Shown here one piece after another: positions 25,204 through 38,084 of a DNA stretch of 64,000 nucleotides. Source of the DNA: Heterocephalus glaber (Eukaryota > Chordata > Mammalia > Rodentia > Bathyergidae); the NCBI RefSeq assembly GCF_000247695.1, contig NW_004624732.1:43152321-43216320 (forward strand), in the 5' to 3' direction. Both the position numbers and the translations under genes were made by a program. Numbering within the stretch: position 1 is the stretch's first letter; each line of letters opens with the position of its first letter. Under the pieces are notes generated by a model. It made no database searches. It was not told the DNA's origin and worked only from the letters and a program-made list of their open reading frames with translations.

Positions 25204-26714
25204 TTTTGATTAACCACAATTTGTAATCAAATTACTACACTTAAAAGGTGTTAAGTCCCTCTCTAGAAAGCTCTTGATTGCCTGTTTCCCCAGTTTTTTC
25301 TACTACTCCAGGGCCCACAATTTGTGTTCCATGTAAATGCTGCTTATACTCTCTGTTGCACATCATTTCAGGCTGACTTTTACCCAGTCAAGGTTTTCTC
25401 TTTACTAAACTAACATTCTTTAAGACTTAGTTCTGGCCACACCTCCTAATATTTCTATAATTTATTCTAATATTCTATTGTAATTTTTTAAATTACTATG
25501 GTTCATACTTATTCTTGAATCTCTTTGATTGCTGTGCTTGGAATTTCCAATGTTCTATTGGAGGCAATAAAATAAAATAAATTTAGAGTGCATAAAAAAG
25601 AATAAGAGTTTCAATAATATTTGTAAAATTCTAAGAATATTTTACTTGAAAATCAACTTATTTATAAAAAATACAGCTTAACACACACAAAAGTTATACA
25701 CACGCTGGCTTCAGCACTCTCTTCTACAGGTTATGTAGGAGTGTATAGGAAATTTGGGCCTAAGAGACAAAATTAGAGTACAGTTTTTATTGTCAGCGTA
25801 TACCATTATACAATTTGGACAAGTTTCTCAAGTATCCTGAAACTGATTTCCATATAAATATAATGGATTTTTTCATATTAGTATAAAATTAATGAATATA
25901 AATATATATATGATATAATGTATATATATATATGTTAGATCCAAGAATACTGTACATACCAGATCTAAAACAAATTTAATAACTTTATAGAATATACAAT
26001 GTGACATAAATGTTTGATATCATCATTTCAAAGGGTGACTTGTAAGTAAAATAATCATAACTTTGCTTGTCCACTATAAATCAACCAATTTCTATCTTTA
26101 GAAATACAAAAGAAACCACTTTTACTACAAAATAAACAAATTCATAATTCTCCATAAGTTTAAATTTTAATATTCTCATTTTTCAGTTGACTCAGGTCAT
26201 CATTATACTTTTATCTTTTATTTCCTTCAAGGATTTGAGGTCATGAAGAATAACATCATTGCTAAATGTGAATCTGATATAGCAATCTCCAGAGATTAAA
26301 TTTCACCAAGTTTACTTATATAAAAAAGTAAAACAATGTACTATGATTCTCACAGTTTTGTGTCTAGTAATTCACTTAAAATCAATCCAAGATTTGTTTA
26401 CTTTTAATGCTATATATGTTAATATATATGTCAAGGCAACATCACAAAAGCATCTGGTGATAAAGGGATTTTTTGACTTAAAAATAAAAATATGAAACAC
26501 ATAGATAAAGAGCCAATTATAAGGGATGAACTAAAAGATGCTAGAAGTCTGAGCTCATCAAAGTACATTCCATTGACAAGCTGACAATAAGCATGCTTGG
26601 AGACCCAGCATGTCCGCTCTTCTAAATGCTTGCGATATCTGAGCAGGGTAATCCTAGCTGACCAAGCTGTCATTTGCTTAAAGCAGAATTGCCCTCATCC
26701 ATTAGATTTTGAGT
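25204..26714. other. Intron sequence without recognised elements
   Basis: AT-rich, with a TA-rich patch at about 25885-25935. Nothing assignable. Confidence 0.55.
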
Positions 26715-26830
26715 GCCTAGACAGTATAAACATGACCTTCTGAGCATTACCCTTCCCATCCTCATTGCCTAGAACAGACTCTGAAACATAGTGGTGTTCA
26801 ATATTAAATGTCTGAGTGAGTAAGTAAACA
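26715..26830 (+). mobile_element. L2-like LINE 3' end, degraded
   Basis: ATTGCCTAGAACAGACTCTG, AAACATAGTGGTGTTCAATA and TTAAATGTCTGAGTGAGTAAG match the 'cctagcacagtgcctggcacatagtaggtgctcaataaatgtttg' ending. Limits approximate. Confidence 0.55.
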
Positions 26831-26924
26831 AATGACTGAGGGAATGAGATAAGAACCCTGAGAAATCTTTATACATTTTATGCATGAGGAATGAGGGAAA
26901 AGTTGAATTGTAAAGCACTGACCT

Positions 26925-27112
26925 TTTTATTGGGAGAGAGGGATACTGGAGATAGAACCAGAACATTTGCACTGAGCTGTATCTCCAAACTTGTTTTGCT
27001 CTATGTTGAAACAGGGTCTCACTTAGTTTCCCAAACTGGCCTCAAACCTGTAATCCTCTTGCCTCACTCTTGTGTAGCTAGGACTATAAGTATGTGCCAC
27101 CACACCCATCTG
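26925..27112 (-). mobile_element. B1-dID type dimeric SINE, antisense
   Basis: From left to right it shows a reversed ID-like half (GATACTGGAGATAGAACCAG, CACTGAGCTGTATCTCC) followed by a reversed B1 half (AAACAGGGTCTCACTTAGTT, TCTTGCCTCACTC, AAGTATGTGCCACCACACCC). GCACTGACCT and GCACTGGCCT flank it as a 10-bp duplication with one mismatch. The join of the two halves marks the dimer. Confidence 0.85.
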
Positions 27113-27339
27113 GCACTGGCCTCTTGATGGATGACTTAGTTCGGGTATCTCTGGAAGCAGTCTCCAAGAGAAAGGTTTGAGTGCTGCTGTGGAACTTTAG
27201 GTTTTTTCAAATGTAGAATAAGGAACTGCAGAGAAAACAATGGTTGTATGTGATGATAAGAAACCAAGATTCTTAGAACATGATTCTTAGAAAAGCAACA
27301 TTTTGGGGAATTCACGAGGTACAAACCACAGGGGCAACA

Positions 27340-27680
27340 ACTGGAGATTGGGTTGGAAAGGAACAGTGAGTTGTTGGCATGGAATGCTGAGAGTTTCGGA
27401 CTTTGTGCTACAAGTAATGGGAGCCTAGTGAAGACTTTTTGTGTAGACAAGAGGTATTAACCGATCAAATTGTTAGAGTAACCCTTTCAGGGGAAATGTG
27501 GAGATTGGCAAAAACCCAGGGTAGCATAATAGAATCAAAGATCAAATATGAGGAGATAAATTATGATTATACCACAGTAGACCAAGTAAAATGTGCTGCA
27601 GGCTCAAACTAGGCAGAAGGAATGGGAGAAAAAGACTCCAGAGATTTCCGATGTGACATTGATAGATCTTCTTGACATAT
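27340..27680 (+). mobile_element. Ancient interspersed repeat, copy 2 (family not named)
   Basis: Same type as the repeat at 8480-9000. Recognisable pieces are TGTGCTACAAGTAATGGGAG (for 'agtgcaatgggaagcc'), CGATCAAATTGTTAGAGTAA and GAGATTGGCAAAAACCCAG. The similarity is weak and the limits are approximate. Confidence 0.35.
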
Positions 27681-28202
27681 GTCAAAGGTCTTCACAACTC
27701 CCAAATAATCATTGCTGTGGTGTTTTTCGAAAAAAATTAGTATGCCAAGGAGTTCCTCAGAACTTGTGTCAAATATCTCATTTTCTTAGGAGCTTATTAA
27801 ATTCTTGCAAAGGATAATCCACAGTCCAACAACCACCATGTCATAGAGAAGTTTATTATGAAATAAACCCCACTGAAAATCTGCTGAGTGGGCCCTGCAT
27901 GAATGGGTGATTCATTTGCACATTAAAATTTGAGAAACACATTGGCCTATCACAAGAAATAATTTCTTTTTTTTTTGAAAGTCAAAAGCTAGAGAGTGAC
28001 TTTTGGGGACTTTGACAAGACTTACTTATACACAAGAGCTATATAGCTTGCCTTTTTGCTAACCAACCCTACATATGGTTATCATGTTGTCCATTCCATG
28101 ACAGTGCATGATGTTGGATGGTGGATATTTATTTAATCTTTTCCATCATTCCCAACTCATGATTACAAAGAAATTGGTAGAAAATCAAGATTTACATTTC
28201 TT

Positions 28203-28284
28203 TTTTTTTTGGTACTAGGGATCGAACTCAGGACCTTGTGCTTGCGAGACAGGCGTGGGCACCACTGAGCTAAATCCCCTGCCC
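28203..28284 (-). mobile_element. ID-like tRNA SINE, antisense, with 16-bp target-site duplication
   Basis: Poly(T) then GGTACTAGGGATCGAACTCA and CACTGAGCTAAATCCCCTG. AAGATTTACATTTCTT flanks it perfectly (28187-28202 and 28285-28300), which shows L1-type target-primed insertion and a fairly recent age. Confidence 0.96.
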
Positions 28285-28575
28285 AAGATTTACATTTCTT
28301 GTGTAACTTTTTCTTGTTCCACACCCAAGTCTGAACTCTGAACTGGCCATCTCAAAAAGTCAGCAGTACCAGCCAAATGACAACAATAACAAAAAAAGGA
28401 TTCTAAGAATAAACTATACTCACCAAAAAAAACAGACAAGAAACCAAAGCTGCAAATAATTCCCTGGAAATAATCCACTAATTCCCTGGATATATCCATG
28501 TAGGAAGTACATCTGAAATTCTATTTATCCTCTGCCTTCCATTTGCCTCTGGAACATGTAATTCTCCGTGTGGAC

Positions 28576-28600
28576 TTTTTTTTTTTTTTTTTTTTTTTTT
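28576..28600. repeat. Poly(T) run, 25 bases
   Basis: An uninterrupted T25 with no SINE or L1 body attached on the + side, so its origin is unclear. Confidence 0.9.
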
Positions 28601-31429
28601 GCTATTGTTACTTTCCTCTTCCAAAAGCAATAAATACTAGAATTTGACTCTTTAGATGACTTTATTTTTTTGTTTCTCTCAAATTGCTGGATGTCTTTTC
28701 CACGGGCCTTGCGGGTTGGATGTACTAGCTCTAGATGAGCTACAGCTTCGCTGTTTTACTGGTAGCCTTAGCTTCTCAGCAGTGCCTGCTGAAACAAGCA
28801 AGGCCCACAAGGCTGCACTGCAGTCAAGTTGTTTTGAAAAATCCCAAAGAAAACAAAAGTGGGATCTCAGTTTGGTTATCAAAACAGTGGAGAGTAATTT
28901 TAAAATAAGGTTTGATTAATCCTTCTAGAGGTATGAGATTTCACTCACCGAGAAATGATTATTTCTTTTAAAAATCATCTCCTGAAGTTCACATTTTTAA
29001 TTCTATAAAATGGAAACTGGAACAGGCAAATGATTATCCTTTTCTCAATAAGACTCTTTCTCATAAACTTGTCCCTAAATACCTATCTAATCTTTAAGAT
29101 TATTTTGGATAGTAATGGAGCAAATTGAAAGATTTTCCTTAAAATTTTAGTAGCATTGGATTCACTTCACTTATTTAGCTTTATTACTTCAGAACAGCTT
29201 GATCAAGAATAATTAATCTTTTTTTTCTAGTCAGTACCTGGGCTTGTTATTGATATTTCCATCTTTATTTTTAAATTGTGCATAACTGATTTCCACAGAA
29301 AGGTTTGGCTGAGAACCCAAAGCATTTTTGCTTAACTCATTTTTATTGAACAAAATCCAGAATTTTAGTCCAGCAGCGTTAGATATTAATCACATATGTG
29401 TAGGATCATTAAAATTTTCTTTACCTTCCAGAACGGTGGGTCATTATGGGCTCCTAAGAAGTGAGATCACTGCATGATCTTTACAATTACATAAAAGCAA
29501 TTGTTTTCAAAAGTCTTACAAGAAACTTTTAACTATTGTTTGAAGACCATGTTAGAATATTAGAATGTTGCATTATTATTATAGAGGTGACTTGTGAATT
29601 GAAAAAAAATGTTCTCTGACTCAAAACACTTAGGAGTTATTCTTTCCAGCTTGAATAGTTTTGACTGTTTAACACAGTTCATGATTATGTTTTTTAATGA
29701 TAAGTAGAGACTTTGTGACTGAAATATAAATTCTAGCTTCATTTATTAGTTATTATGCTTTTAACTTTATAAAAATTAGAGAAGGAATGTAATATTTTAA
29801 TTGCAATTAGGAAGAATTTATGACAATTTAAGGTGAGTCACATCCCTCCTCTAAATTATTGTTGCTTTCCTCATTTCTTTTCTTATAACCACTTCTCATC
29901 TTTGACTTTGAAACCCAACAGTTTAAACTTGGTTCTTATTTCAGTGGGCTAATCCCCTTTTATAAATCATGCTCAAGAGCTGAAATAATTTGCACATCAT
30001 TTAAAGATTATTTGCTTTGAAATATTCACCTCAAGCCCTTCTGTATATCCTTTCTCTCTAAAGATTTGTAATATTTGTTTTGTTCTCTGAGGTATAAAAG
30101 ACCTGGATAAACTTTATTCCTGTTGTTTCAAGATTAGTTAACGAAAATGCATATTAATTCAACAGGGACAGGAAGAAACCTCAGTAAAGATGATCATACA
30201 TATGCCTCTCAGGAATAACAAAGTACAAAATGTCAGTCTTCAAATCTCCTTGGATTTGCTTAAAAGAGTATTGAGAGATTTAAATTTCCAGAATATGTCT
30301 ACAAATGTAATTTCTTTGTTGTGGAGAATGGGAGCTACATTGATTATTTTTCCCCAGAAAATTGATTCTAATTTGTATTTGAACAAAAATTAAGCTATCT
30401 ATCTACAAAGTAGCTCTTCTAGAATACAGAGAAAAACTGCCACAGAAAAGGTAAATTTCATATACTTGATATCCTTCAAAGTTTTAGATATATTTATTAT
30501 TAGACCTCAAATCCTAAAATAAAGTTTGTCAGTCATTTTTTTTTCTACAAGAAAATGAAATTGGAAGAAACTCCCCAAATCAGAAGTAGATGCACTTAGG
30601 TAAAGTTCAATGTTATTTTTATATTAATAAATTCAAAATTTATGATTTGCTAGTAAACTCAAAAAAAAATAATACTGATTCTCCCAGTTAATATATATGC
30701 TTTTGAATGCTCAGATCTACCCTGTTCTTTCCTTAAACTGAAAATGACCATAAACTTTTGGCACATAAGTGCTTATCCGGAAATGACTAAGTGGATTCAG
30801 GAACAATAAAGCACTCATATGGATCCAGCCACCCACAGTCCTGTTCCACTTCTCTTCTTCACAAGTGTAGTAATAGACATTTCCACAGTCCTCAGGGTGC
30901 CAAACTTTGCACCATTAGGAAAATCTGCAAGTAGTTGATTTATCTTCCTCTCTCAGTTAGCTAAGACCCTACTAAGTAAAAATCAGCAGGAATGAACTCA
31001 ACTTGTTAAACTTTTTTTAATAAGGAGTCACAACAATTACAAGTTTTCCCTTTTACCATTTTAATTTACATGGGATGTGAAGCCCCTAGTGAAAAATATT
31101 CAGATGAGATCTCAAATTATAGGTGCATGGCCGATGTTGCTGACTCTGAATTTTCATTACACACAGAAGATTGTCTGCTGTTTGCAATTAATCCAGACAC
31201 AATCCTCTGGGTACTTTGGGAGAAATGTGGAAGAAAAGAGCCATTTTATAAGTTGTAAACTCCTAAATTACCCTAAATTAGAGACACTATTAATCTGATA
31301 CTTAGCTATAGATAGGACCTGCTTATTTTTAGGCTCATCTTCCCCTGATGGAGAAATCAATTAAATATTTAGGATGTGGAATACCTTCCAGGTTGGATAA
31401 TGCATTTCATTTAAATTATGACCCTCCAA
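28601..31429. other. Intron sequence without recognised elements
   Basis: AT-rich throughout. The open frame at 28656-28919 (87 codons) and its antisense shadow show no family features. The stretch 31070-31430 could be a diverged upstream part of the LINE piece that follows, but I cannot show it. Confidence 0.5.
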
Positions 31430-31439
31430 TCTGAAACAT

Positions 31440-31600
31440 TAAAGGAGATCTTAACGGATGGAAGCACATTACTGTCTCTTGGATTGGGCACATTAACACT
31501 TTAAAAATGAATGTGCTTCCCAGGATTTCCTATTTGTTCCACCAGCTGCCTGTCGATGTGCCAGATAAACAGTTTAAGAATAAGTATGTAAAAGATGCAT
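31440..31600 (+). mobile_element. Ancient L1-type ORF2 fragment
   Basis: In one frame the sequence reads GDLNGWKHITVSWIGHINTL followed by KMNVLPRISYLF. This matches the region after the L1 reverse transcriptase palm, where LINE ORF2 proteins typically have W-x-G-R-I-x-x-x-K-M-x-x-L-P-K-x-x-Y-x-F. Conservation of the W-G-H-I, KMNVLP and YLF core is clear, while flanking DNA is not recognisable, so the element is old and short. Confidence 0.75.
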
Positions 31601-32029
31601 GTGTAACAATCTGTGTGCTGAGGTGCACTCTTACAAAGAGTCCCCAACTGTGGCCCCTATGGATTTTTTCTCACTATTCTGCCAATCTAAAATGTGTGCG
31701 CTCATTCAGTCTGGGAGAGTAGGAGGGAAATCAAGAAGTGAAGCAGTTAGACCTCTTACAAGGTCCTTTGTGTGTAATCTTTTACCATTTCTTTTTATAA
31801 TTTATCCTACAAAGTAACGGTGATTAATAACAAAAAAGTTCAGAACAATGTAGTTAAATGTGAAATAAATGTAAGTTTTCCCATTATAAAAATATGTAGC
31901 ATGAATGGAATCATTTGATTCTCATTTGGGGACCATCACTGTGTCCACTTTATCTGCAATTATTCTAAGAACAAACGTGTCAGGTCTCCCATATTACAGA
32001 AACATGGTATGGAAATAGCTAATAGATCC
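31601..32029. other. Intron sequence without recognised elements
   Basis: No element identified. Overlapping open frames at 31507-31722 and 31599-31817 partly reflect the L1-type fragment on the left and are otherwise chance. Confidence 0.5.
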
Positions 32030-32235
32030 TGTTTTACTATCCTGTAGGCACAGTTCTAAGTACTGTATTGTGCAGTCTCATTTAATCCTGTCAATACTCT
32101 GTTAGGTGCAATAGTCTTAATGTAATCTTCTTTCACCTGTCAGGTAATGAGGCACTGAACATTTAATCAACGGGTCCAAAAGTACATAGCTAATAATAGA
32201 CCTAGTTTGAATTTAAAACCAAGCAGTCTAACTTC
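32030..32235 (-). mobile_element. MIR SINE, antisense
   Basis: GGCACAGTTCTAAGTACTGT, GTCTCATTTAATCCTGTCAA, GGTAATGAGGCACTGAACAT, ACATAGCTAATAATAGACC and TTAAAACCAAGCAGTCTAAC follow the reversed MIR in order over nearly its full length. Confidence 0.88.
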
Positions 32236-32261
32236 ACCACCTGGAACTATAAGCATTATTC

Positions 32262-32490
32262 TGTGAGACTTGGCTTCTGCCATGAGGCTGATGATTTCTG
32301 CAACTTACTACCTCTAAAAACTTCAAGCCAGTCACTTAACCTCATTTAGCTTCTACTTTATAATCTTGAAAAATGTCAATAATGATAATACTAAGTACCT
32401 GGCCAACTTGTTTGGAATCATAAATTAGATTAAGTAATATGACATTTATAGCACTGTTTGGCACAATAAATGGTAATCACAGTATTACTA
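32262..32490 (+). mobile_element. MIR SINE, sense
   Basis: CAACTTACTACCTCTAAAAA, AAGCCAGTCACTTAACCTCA, CAATAATGATAATACTAAGT, TAGATTAAGTAATATGACAT and CACTGTTTGGCACAATAAAT match a forward MIR. With the antisense copy 27 bp upstream it forms an old inverted MIR pair. Confidence 0.85.
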
Positions 32491-34429
32491 CAAGTATTTT
32501 ATTTTCTCCAGCTGTATTTTCAAAAGTACTCCTAATATGGCTAAGAAAAATTTACCTTAAAGATAAATGATTGAAGTTCCAAGATCTTAACATATTTTCA
32601 AATATGTCTTTGGACCTGTGGGGAGAGATACGTTAGCAAGTGCTTTATAGAAGACTATCATCTTCTGAACTGAGTTAAATGTCTGCCCTCATCTATTTTC
32701 CAACGATAAAAGTCTTGGTGCACAATTGACATAATACATAACGTATCATATTAGCTCACCAAATGAAAACATATTTACCCAATCAGAAGAGAGATGGTAA
32801 AGATAAGGGTCAATTTCTTTGTTTCTAGACAGATTCTTTATGCCAAATCTGATCAGTGTGTATGCCTTGCTTGAAAAGAGAACAGAAAACAGCTCACTTG
32901 TATCATTATGTATGTATCACTGTGACTTGGATAGTCATATTTCAGGAGTATACCTCAGAAACAGAAGATAAAATTAGAAAATTCAATGAAGCTTCAGAAA
33001 TTTACTGAAAAGAAATTTTTATCAATATTTTTATGATGAATAAACAAACAAAAGGAAACAATTTGATCCTTTTAAAGCTGGGTGTAAAGAATGTCCCAGA
33101 AGCCTTACTTTGTCAATGAGAGATCCCAAGGAGCTTTATTTGCAAGTAGTTTGATACCTTATCTTCAGTCTCAAAAGCTGAAGATGCCTGATATGTTAAG
33201 GGATGGCTAAAATAGTTCAGAATTAGTTGACATGCTTGTTTTCTCTTTAGTTTTTCACTACTGGGCAACTGTATTGTAAATAGGAAAGAATAATACACAG
33301 ATATATTTCCCCTTTCTATATGTTAAGAGGACGATTGGAATGAAATTAATTTGATTTTAAAACCACCAGCAATGTGATTTATTTGGTAGGGAATTACACC
33401 GATCAGTAATCACTATATGTTTGTTTGTTTCCTTGCTTGCTTGGAAGTACTAACAGTGGAGTGAAGCTCTCATCTGCTCTTCACCTCTGCTGTCTTGAGC
33501 TCTGAACAGATGGAAGGAAAGAAGGGGACATAGATGAAAAGATAAGAAAGGAAGGAGAGATCTGAACTCAACCAGTTCTATTAGCTGGCTCTGAAAACCA
33601 ATGAAGAAACAAGCTGCACAATGATATTCTCAAGATTTTTGTTATCTTCATAATGTTGAGGGATAAATAATTCCTATTTTAATATATTCGTAAGTGATTA
33701 CCTCAGATCAAAATGATCTATAATTGAGGACTAAGGGAAGACAATATGGGCTCTAAAATGCTAGAATCCATAGTTTGAGATTAAACATTGAAAATATAAA
33801 TTCTAAAAAGCTAGAGTAGTTGGAGGAAGAATTCAGTTTACACATTTATTTTACATGCATTTGTTGGGAAGTTGCTTCATCCATGCAGTTAAAAGCACTA
33901 GAATTTAAAAAGTTCCAAATATTCTCAATTCTACATTAACAAAGAATGTTTTGCTTGCATTTTTAAATTAGCTACCTGCTAGTCCTTATCATTCATGAAG
34001 TATTTTACAAATATGCCTGCTTGATCTTACCAACAACAGGGCCACAACTGACTTTCTAATATGCTTTTAGCAAAGTGCATTGAAAAAAATTGTATCTTAC
34101 ATTGAATTTATCAGAAATTTTTCATTCACCTTAGGGACAAATTCTCATCTATAGAGTGGCAAATCGAACCATGGGTCATGGACTATGAAGAATTTATAAG
34201 GAAATAATTTGATAAATATGAAAGCTACAAGCTAGAGTCCTGATGACTTCATCCTCAGTGTTCTAGAGGCTGGTATTTTCTCCTGCCTAGCCCCAGGAAT
34301 GAAGATCTGTGACTTTCTGAAATAGAAACTGTGTTAAATGACATAGAGCCCATCTTTTAGAAGGAAAAGTTATACATTTTTTATGTCCTATTTGCTGCCC
34401 ACCTGGTTGCACAGCTGCAGGATAGTAAT
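32491..34429. other. Intron sequence without recognised elements
   Basis: No element identified. A purine-rich patch lies at about 33510-33560. Confidence 0.5.
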
Positions 34430-34595
34430 GGAGAACATGGATACTAGAGCCAGGCTGGCTCTGCCAGTGGCATCTGTTAGACTTGGCTAACATCTCTTCA
34501 AAGAGCTATAGTGAGAGCTAAATAACTTACATCCTCAGTGTGCATAGAATAACATCTGCCATGTGGTAAGTGCTCAGTAAGTGTTCGCAAGTAAT
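34430..34595 (+). mobile_element. MIR SINE, sense, internally deleted
   Basis: CATGGATACTAGAGCCAGGC, TGGCTCTGCCAGTGGCATCT, AGACTTGGCTAACATCTC and GTAAGTGCTCAGTAAGTGTT correspond to both ends of MIR, with the centre eroded. Confidence 0.8.
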
Positions 34596-35869
34596 ATTAG
34601 AATTCTATTAGACGAAATAAACAGTTCATACATCTTGCATAAGTTTTTTTAAATAATAATAATAATATAAAAAGGAAGTTGCAAATTAATTGGTAGTTAT
34701 AAAAATTAGAATTATTACAAATAAAATAACAGCTTTGACTTTTTCGTTGTTATATATTAAAATTAAATAAATTAGGAAACAATATAAAGGAAAAAGGTGA
34801 AGTGATATGGCTAAATTTATTTCCTTAAAAAGCATCTTCTTTTTATAGGTAATATAAGTTTGATCCATGCTTATGTATTAATGTCAATAAAATATAATCA
34901 CTACATGTACCATGAATAGTTTTAAGCATGTGGCATGTATTTCTCACTTCTTTTCTTGAGAATATGCTATATTTAAGAATAATTTCATACAGAAGAGGAA
35001 ATTCATGTTTAATTTTGGAACCCAGATGATAACAAGCAGTACACTACATGACATCTTTTACAACATTTATGTAATTTTAATTATTTCTCTCTTTTGCCTT
35101 TCATTAAATTTTGTTTGTTATTATGTGTAAATAATTTCAGTAATACCTGGGTTCACACACACTTCTTTTCACAAACCATTTGTTTCTCAAACGAAAGTTC
35201 TAGGGGAAATTTTGCTTCCATTTGCAAACTGCATCTGCACGTGGTGACAAACAGAACCCTACACAATCACAGACACAACCTCCTCACCCTGAGTCACAGA
35301 ATACATGGAGGCTCTGCTGTATGTTGTTAAGTAATTTTTTTCATGTGTTTTGAAAGGTAAGGAGGGTTTGTATCACCATGAATGTGTGTCTATATAGATA
35401 AAAATAAATTGTAAAGGCTATAGCAACAGATGGAAAAAACATAAATGTCAAGGAAAGTTGATTAAGAAATCACTATATAACAAAAATTAAACTCTACCAT
35501 TTATTGATTTAGCAGATGGTTAGTTTAAACTTAAAAAATATTTAAATGTGAATTTTATTTTTCAAATTAGTGAGATTATTCTGTGCCATTACTTGGTAGT
35601 TTGCTATTTTCTAGTTTTGTTTTAAAAAAACCCACCTTATGTTCATAAAGAATTTACTTTTTACACTTAATAGATATTATAAAAATCTGTATATGTACAA
35701 ATATTTTATATCAAAATGTAAAATGTAATCCTAGATTAATATTCATAAGATTGTAGTGGAAGTATAAAAGCATGTTTCATATATTTTGGGTTATTTATTA
35801 ATATATATATTAAACTCTGAAACCTAAATACAGACCTCACACTAATTTTAGATATCTTACAAAGTACAC
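34596..35869. other. Very AT-rich intron sequence
   Basis: Nothing assigned with confidence. A piece at about 35395-35515 vaguely recalls an old L1 3' UTR ('aaatgtcaaggaaagttgattaag') but is too weak to call. Confidence 0.4.
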
Positions 35870-36570
35870 TGCTAAAGTATTAATCATCATACACTAAAGG
35901 CACGGAGAAATTTTTAAATTCCTAAATGCAAAAATTATACAGAAATGTGATCTGAATAAAATATAATAAAACTTAAAATTAATAATAAGAAACTGAACAA
36001 AATGCTTCAAATAATTTATTTTAACTAATCCATTAAAATAGCATTCCCTATGAGTAGTTTCCTCTTAGTAAAAATCCGGTAAATACAAAACCCGGTAGTA
36101 TGCAACCAAAGACATACTCAGAGGCAAATGCATAGCATTAAATATGTCAATATAAAAAGAAAGTAGAACAATTCTGTACCTTACTCAAGAAACATTTTAA
36201 AATATACATTTAAAATATAACTAAGAAAATCTGAAGTTAGGGATGTTGAAATTATAAAAAATCAATTAGAAAAAAATACAATTATTATCGAGCTAATTAT
36301 TTTATTTAGAAAATAAAACCTTATTAAGAATGAAATAAAAATAATTCAAAATAATCTAAGTTAAAAGAACATAAAAGTACAATAACTATAATTTAAGATG
36401 TGAAGCAGATATAGAAAATAATTAAATTTCTACAAAATTGTATAAAAGTTTGTTCTGCTAGATTGGGAAACCTATGAAATAGATTAATTTGGAAAAAAAT
36501 AAGCCAAGTAACTAAGAAAAATAGAATATCTGAAGACATTCCAAATCCACTTCAAAAAAGTATCCAGTTA
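35870..36570 (+). mobile_element. Old LINE-1 fragment, ORF2, sense, degraded
   Basis: TATGCAACCAAAGACATACT, CAGAGGCAAATGCATAGCAT and TAAATATGTCAATATAAAAA correspond to the L1 ORF2 stretch 'aaagcagtgcttagagggaaatttatagcactaaatg'. Later AATAAGCCAAGTAACTAAG (about 36500) fits the 'aataagcctataacaagtaaag' stretch. No frame is open. Confidence 0.7.
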
Positions 36571-36685
36571 TAAAGATTTATTTTATATGAGTGATGTCGT
36601 TCTCTAAAGAACAGGCCATTTCCATACAATTCCAAAGCACACAAATAATTCATGAGAAAAATCTTCATATCCAGAAGTAGTGAAG

Positions 36686-36715
36686 GAGAGAGAGAGAAAG
36701 AGAGAGAGAAAGAAA
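36686..36715. repeat. Imperfect (GA)n run
   Basis: GAGA units interrupted by AAAG. Confidence 0.85.
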
Positions 36716-37485
36716 CCCTGGCACCATATCAGTGCAGCTGATGTGAACATCAAGGGAGAGATCTGAACAGACACAAAGTGCAAATTTGACCAGAGCTTCA
36801 ACCCTGGTTTTCCATGATTTTTCTCAAGGAAGACACCTCTGCCTTCTGCACTGACTCAGCTTTGTGTTCAGAAAGTAATGAAGGGAATCAAATTCCTGTT
36901 GAAGGACAAATGATCACTAAAGTCTGAACACTGTTCATGCCTTTGACAGTTGAAAACAGACTCTTAAAGCAAGAAGATACAAATTCTGGATTTTTGTCAG
37001 TTAAAGTCAAAATAGACATCAGTTTTATGAATAGTTTAGGAGGGAGGAAATGTATTTCTTTCTTCTTAATGTTTTCAACTCCTTTGTTGAACTATTACTG
37101 TTGATTTTGAAGTCATGATTCAGGGTTTTTTTTAATATCTGACAGCAAATATGAGCAAACAGAACAGTTTTTATGATAGCATTTGAAATACTCATTCTGT
37201 GATGAGCTGAAGATATTGTATTTCAATAATGGTAAACTAGTCAGAATGGTCAGGGTCACCTGATCTCTTAATTAGCTATTAAGCACATCATATTATTTTT
37301 CCCATTATTTAATGGAAGCAATTGGCAACCCTTCTTTAGTCTCAGAAAGCTAATGCTCTGCAAATGGATCCTGGAACCATGGTTTGAATGCTTGGCAGCA
37401 TCATGTAATGCATATATAATATATATTTTACATATATAAAACAATTCAGTGGCAGTTAAGACCATTAGTGGCCTAGGTTAGTGAA
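36716..37485. other. Intron sequence without recognised elements
   Basis: No element identified; a TA-rich patch lies at about 37410-37440. Confidence 0.5.
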
Positions 37486-37501
37486 AAGGTAGACAATTTT
37501 T

Positions 37502-37595
37502 TTTTTTTTTTTTTTTTTTTTGTACCAGGGATTGAACTCGGGTCCTCGCGCTTGCGCAGCAGGCGGCGAAACCACTGAACTAATTCTCTGGCCCT
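37502..37595 (-). mobile_element. ID-like tRNA SINE, antisense, with target-site duplication
   Basis: Poly(T) then GTACCAGGGATTGAACTCGG and CCACTGAACTAATTCTCTGG. AAGGTAGACAATTTTT and AAGATAGACAATTTTT flank it (one mismatch). The core retains four CpG dinucleotides (TCGGGTCCTCGCGCTTGCGC), a sign of relatively recent insertion. Confidence 0.95.
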
Positions 37596-37611
37596 AAGAT
37601 AGACAATTTTT

Positions 37612-38084
37612 AAAAGACTGTTTCCATTCTTAACAAGGGATATCAGATTAAGACTTGAAAACTTCAAGGTCACAGCAAGCACTGCCTCAGAGCTCACAGC
37701 AGGGTACTGAAAAAGAGGACCATGTCTCTACTAAAGTTCTGTGCTATTAATTGGGAAAGTTCCCCGATTGCTTTTGCCAACCTCCAATCCAACTCAAAAG
37801 ATCGAAGTACTTGAATATAAGTTAAATACCAAAATGAGGCATCTGACTAAATGAGAGAATGTTCTATTTGCCTTATTTCTCCATTCTTTCCGGTAATATC
37901 TCTAATCATGAATATGGAACAAGCTGTAATATTTCAAATCTACCATTTAAAAATACAATTTAAAAGGATGTAACACTTTTGTCATAAATCTAATCAACTG
38001 CTCTACCTCATTATAATCATATAGATATAAAATTATATATATATATAAATAAAACCGTTCTATGATAATTTGGAAATGTACACT
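37612..38084. other. Intron sequence without recognised elements
   Basis: No element identified; (AT)n at about 38030-38048. Confidence 0.5.
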
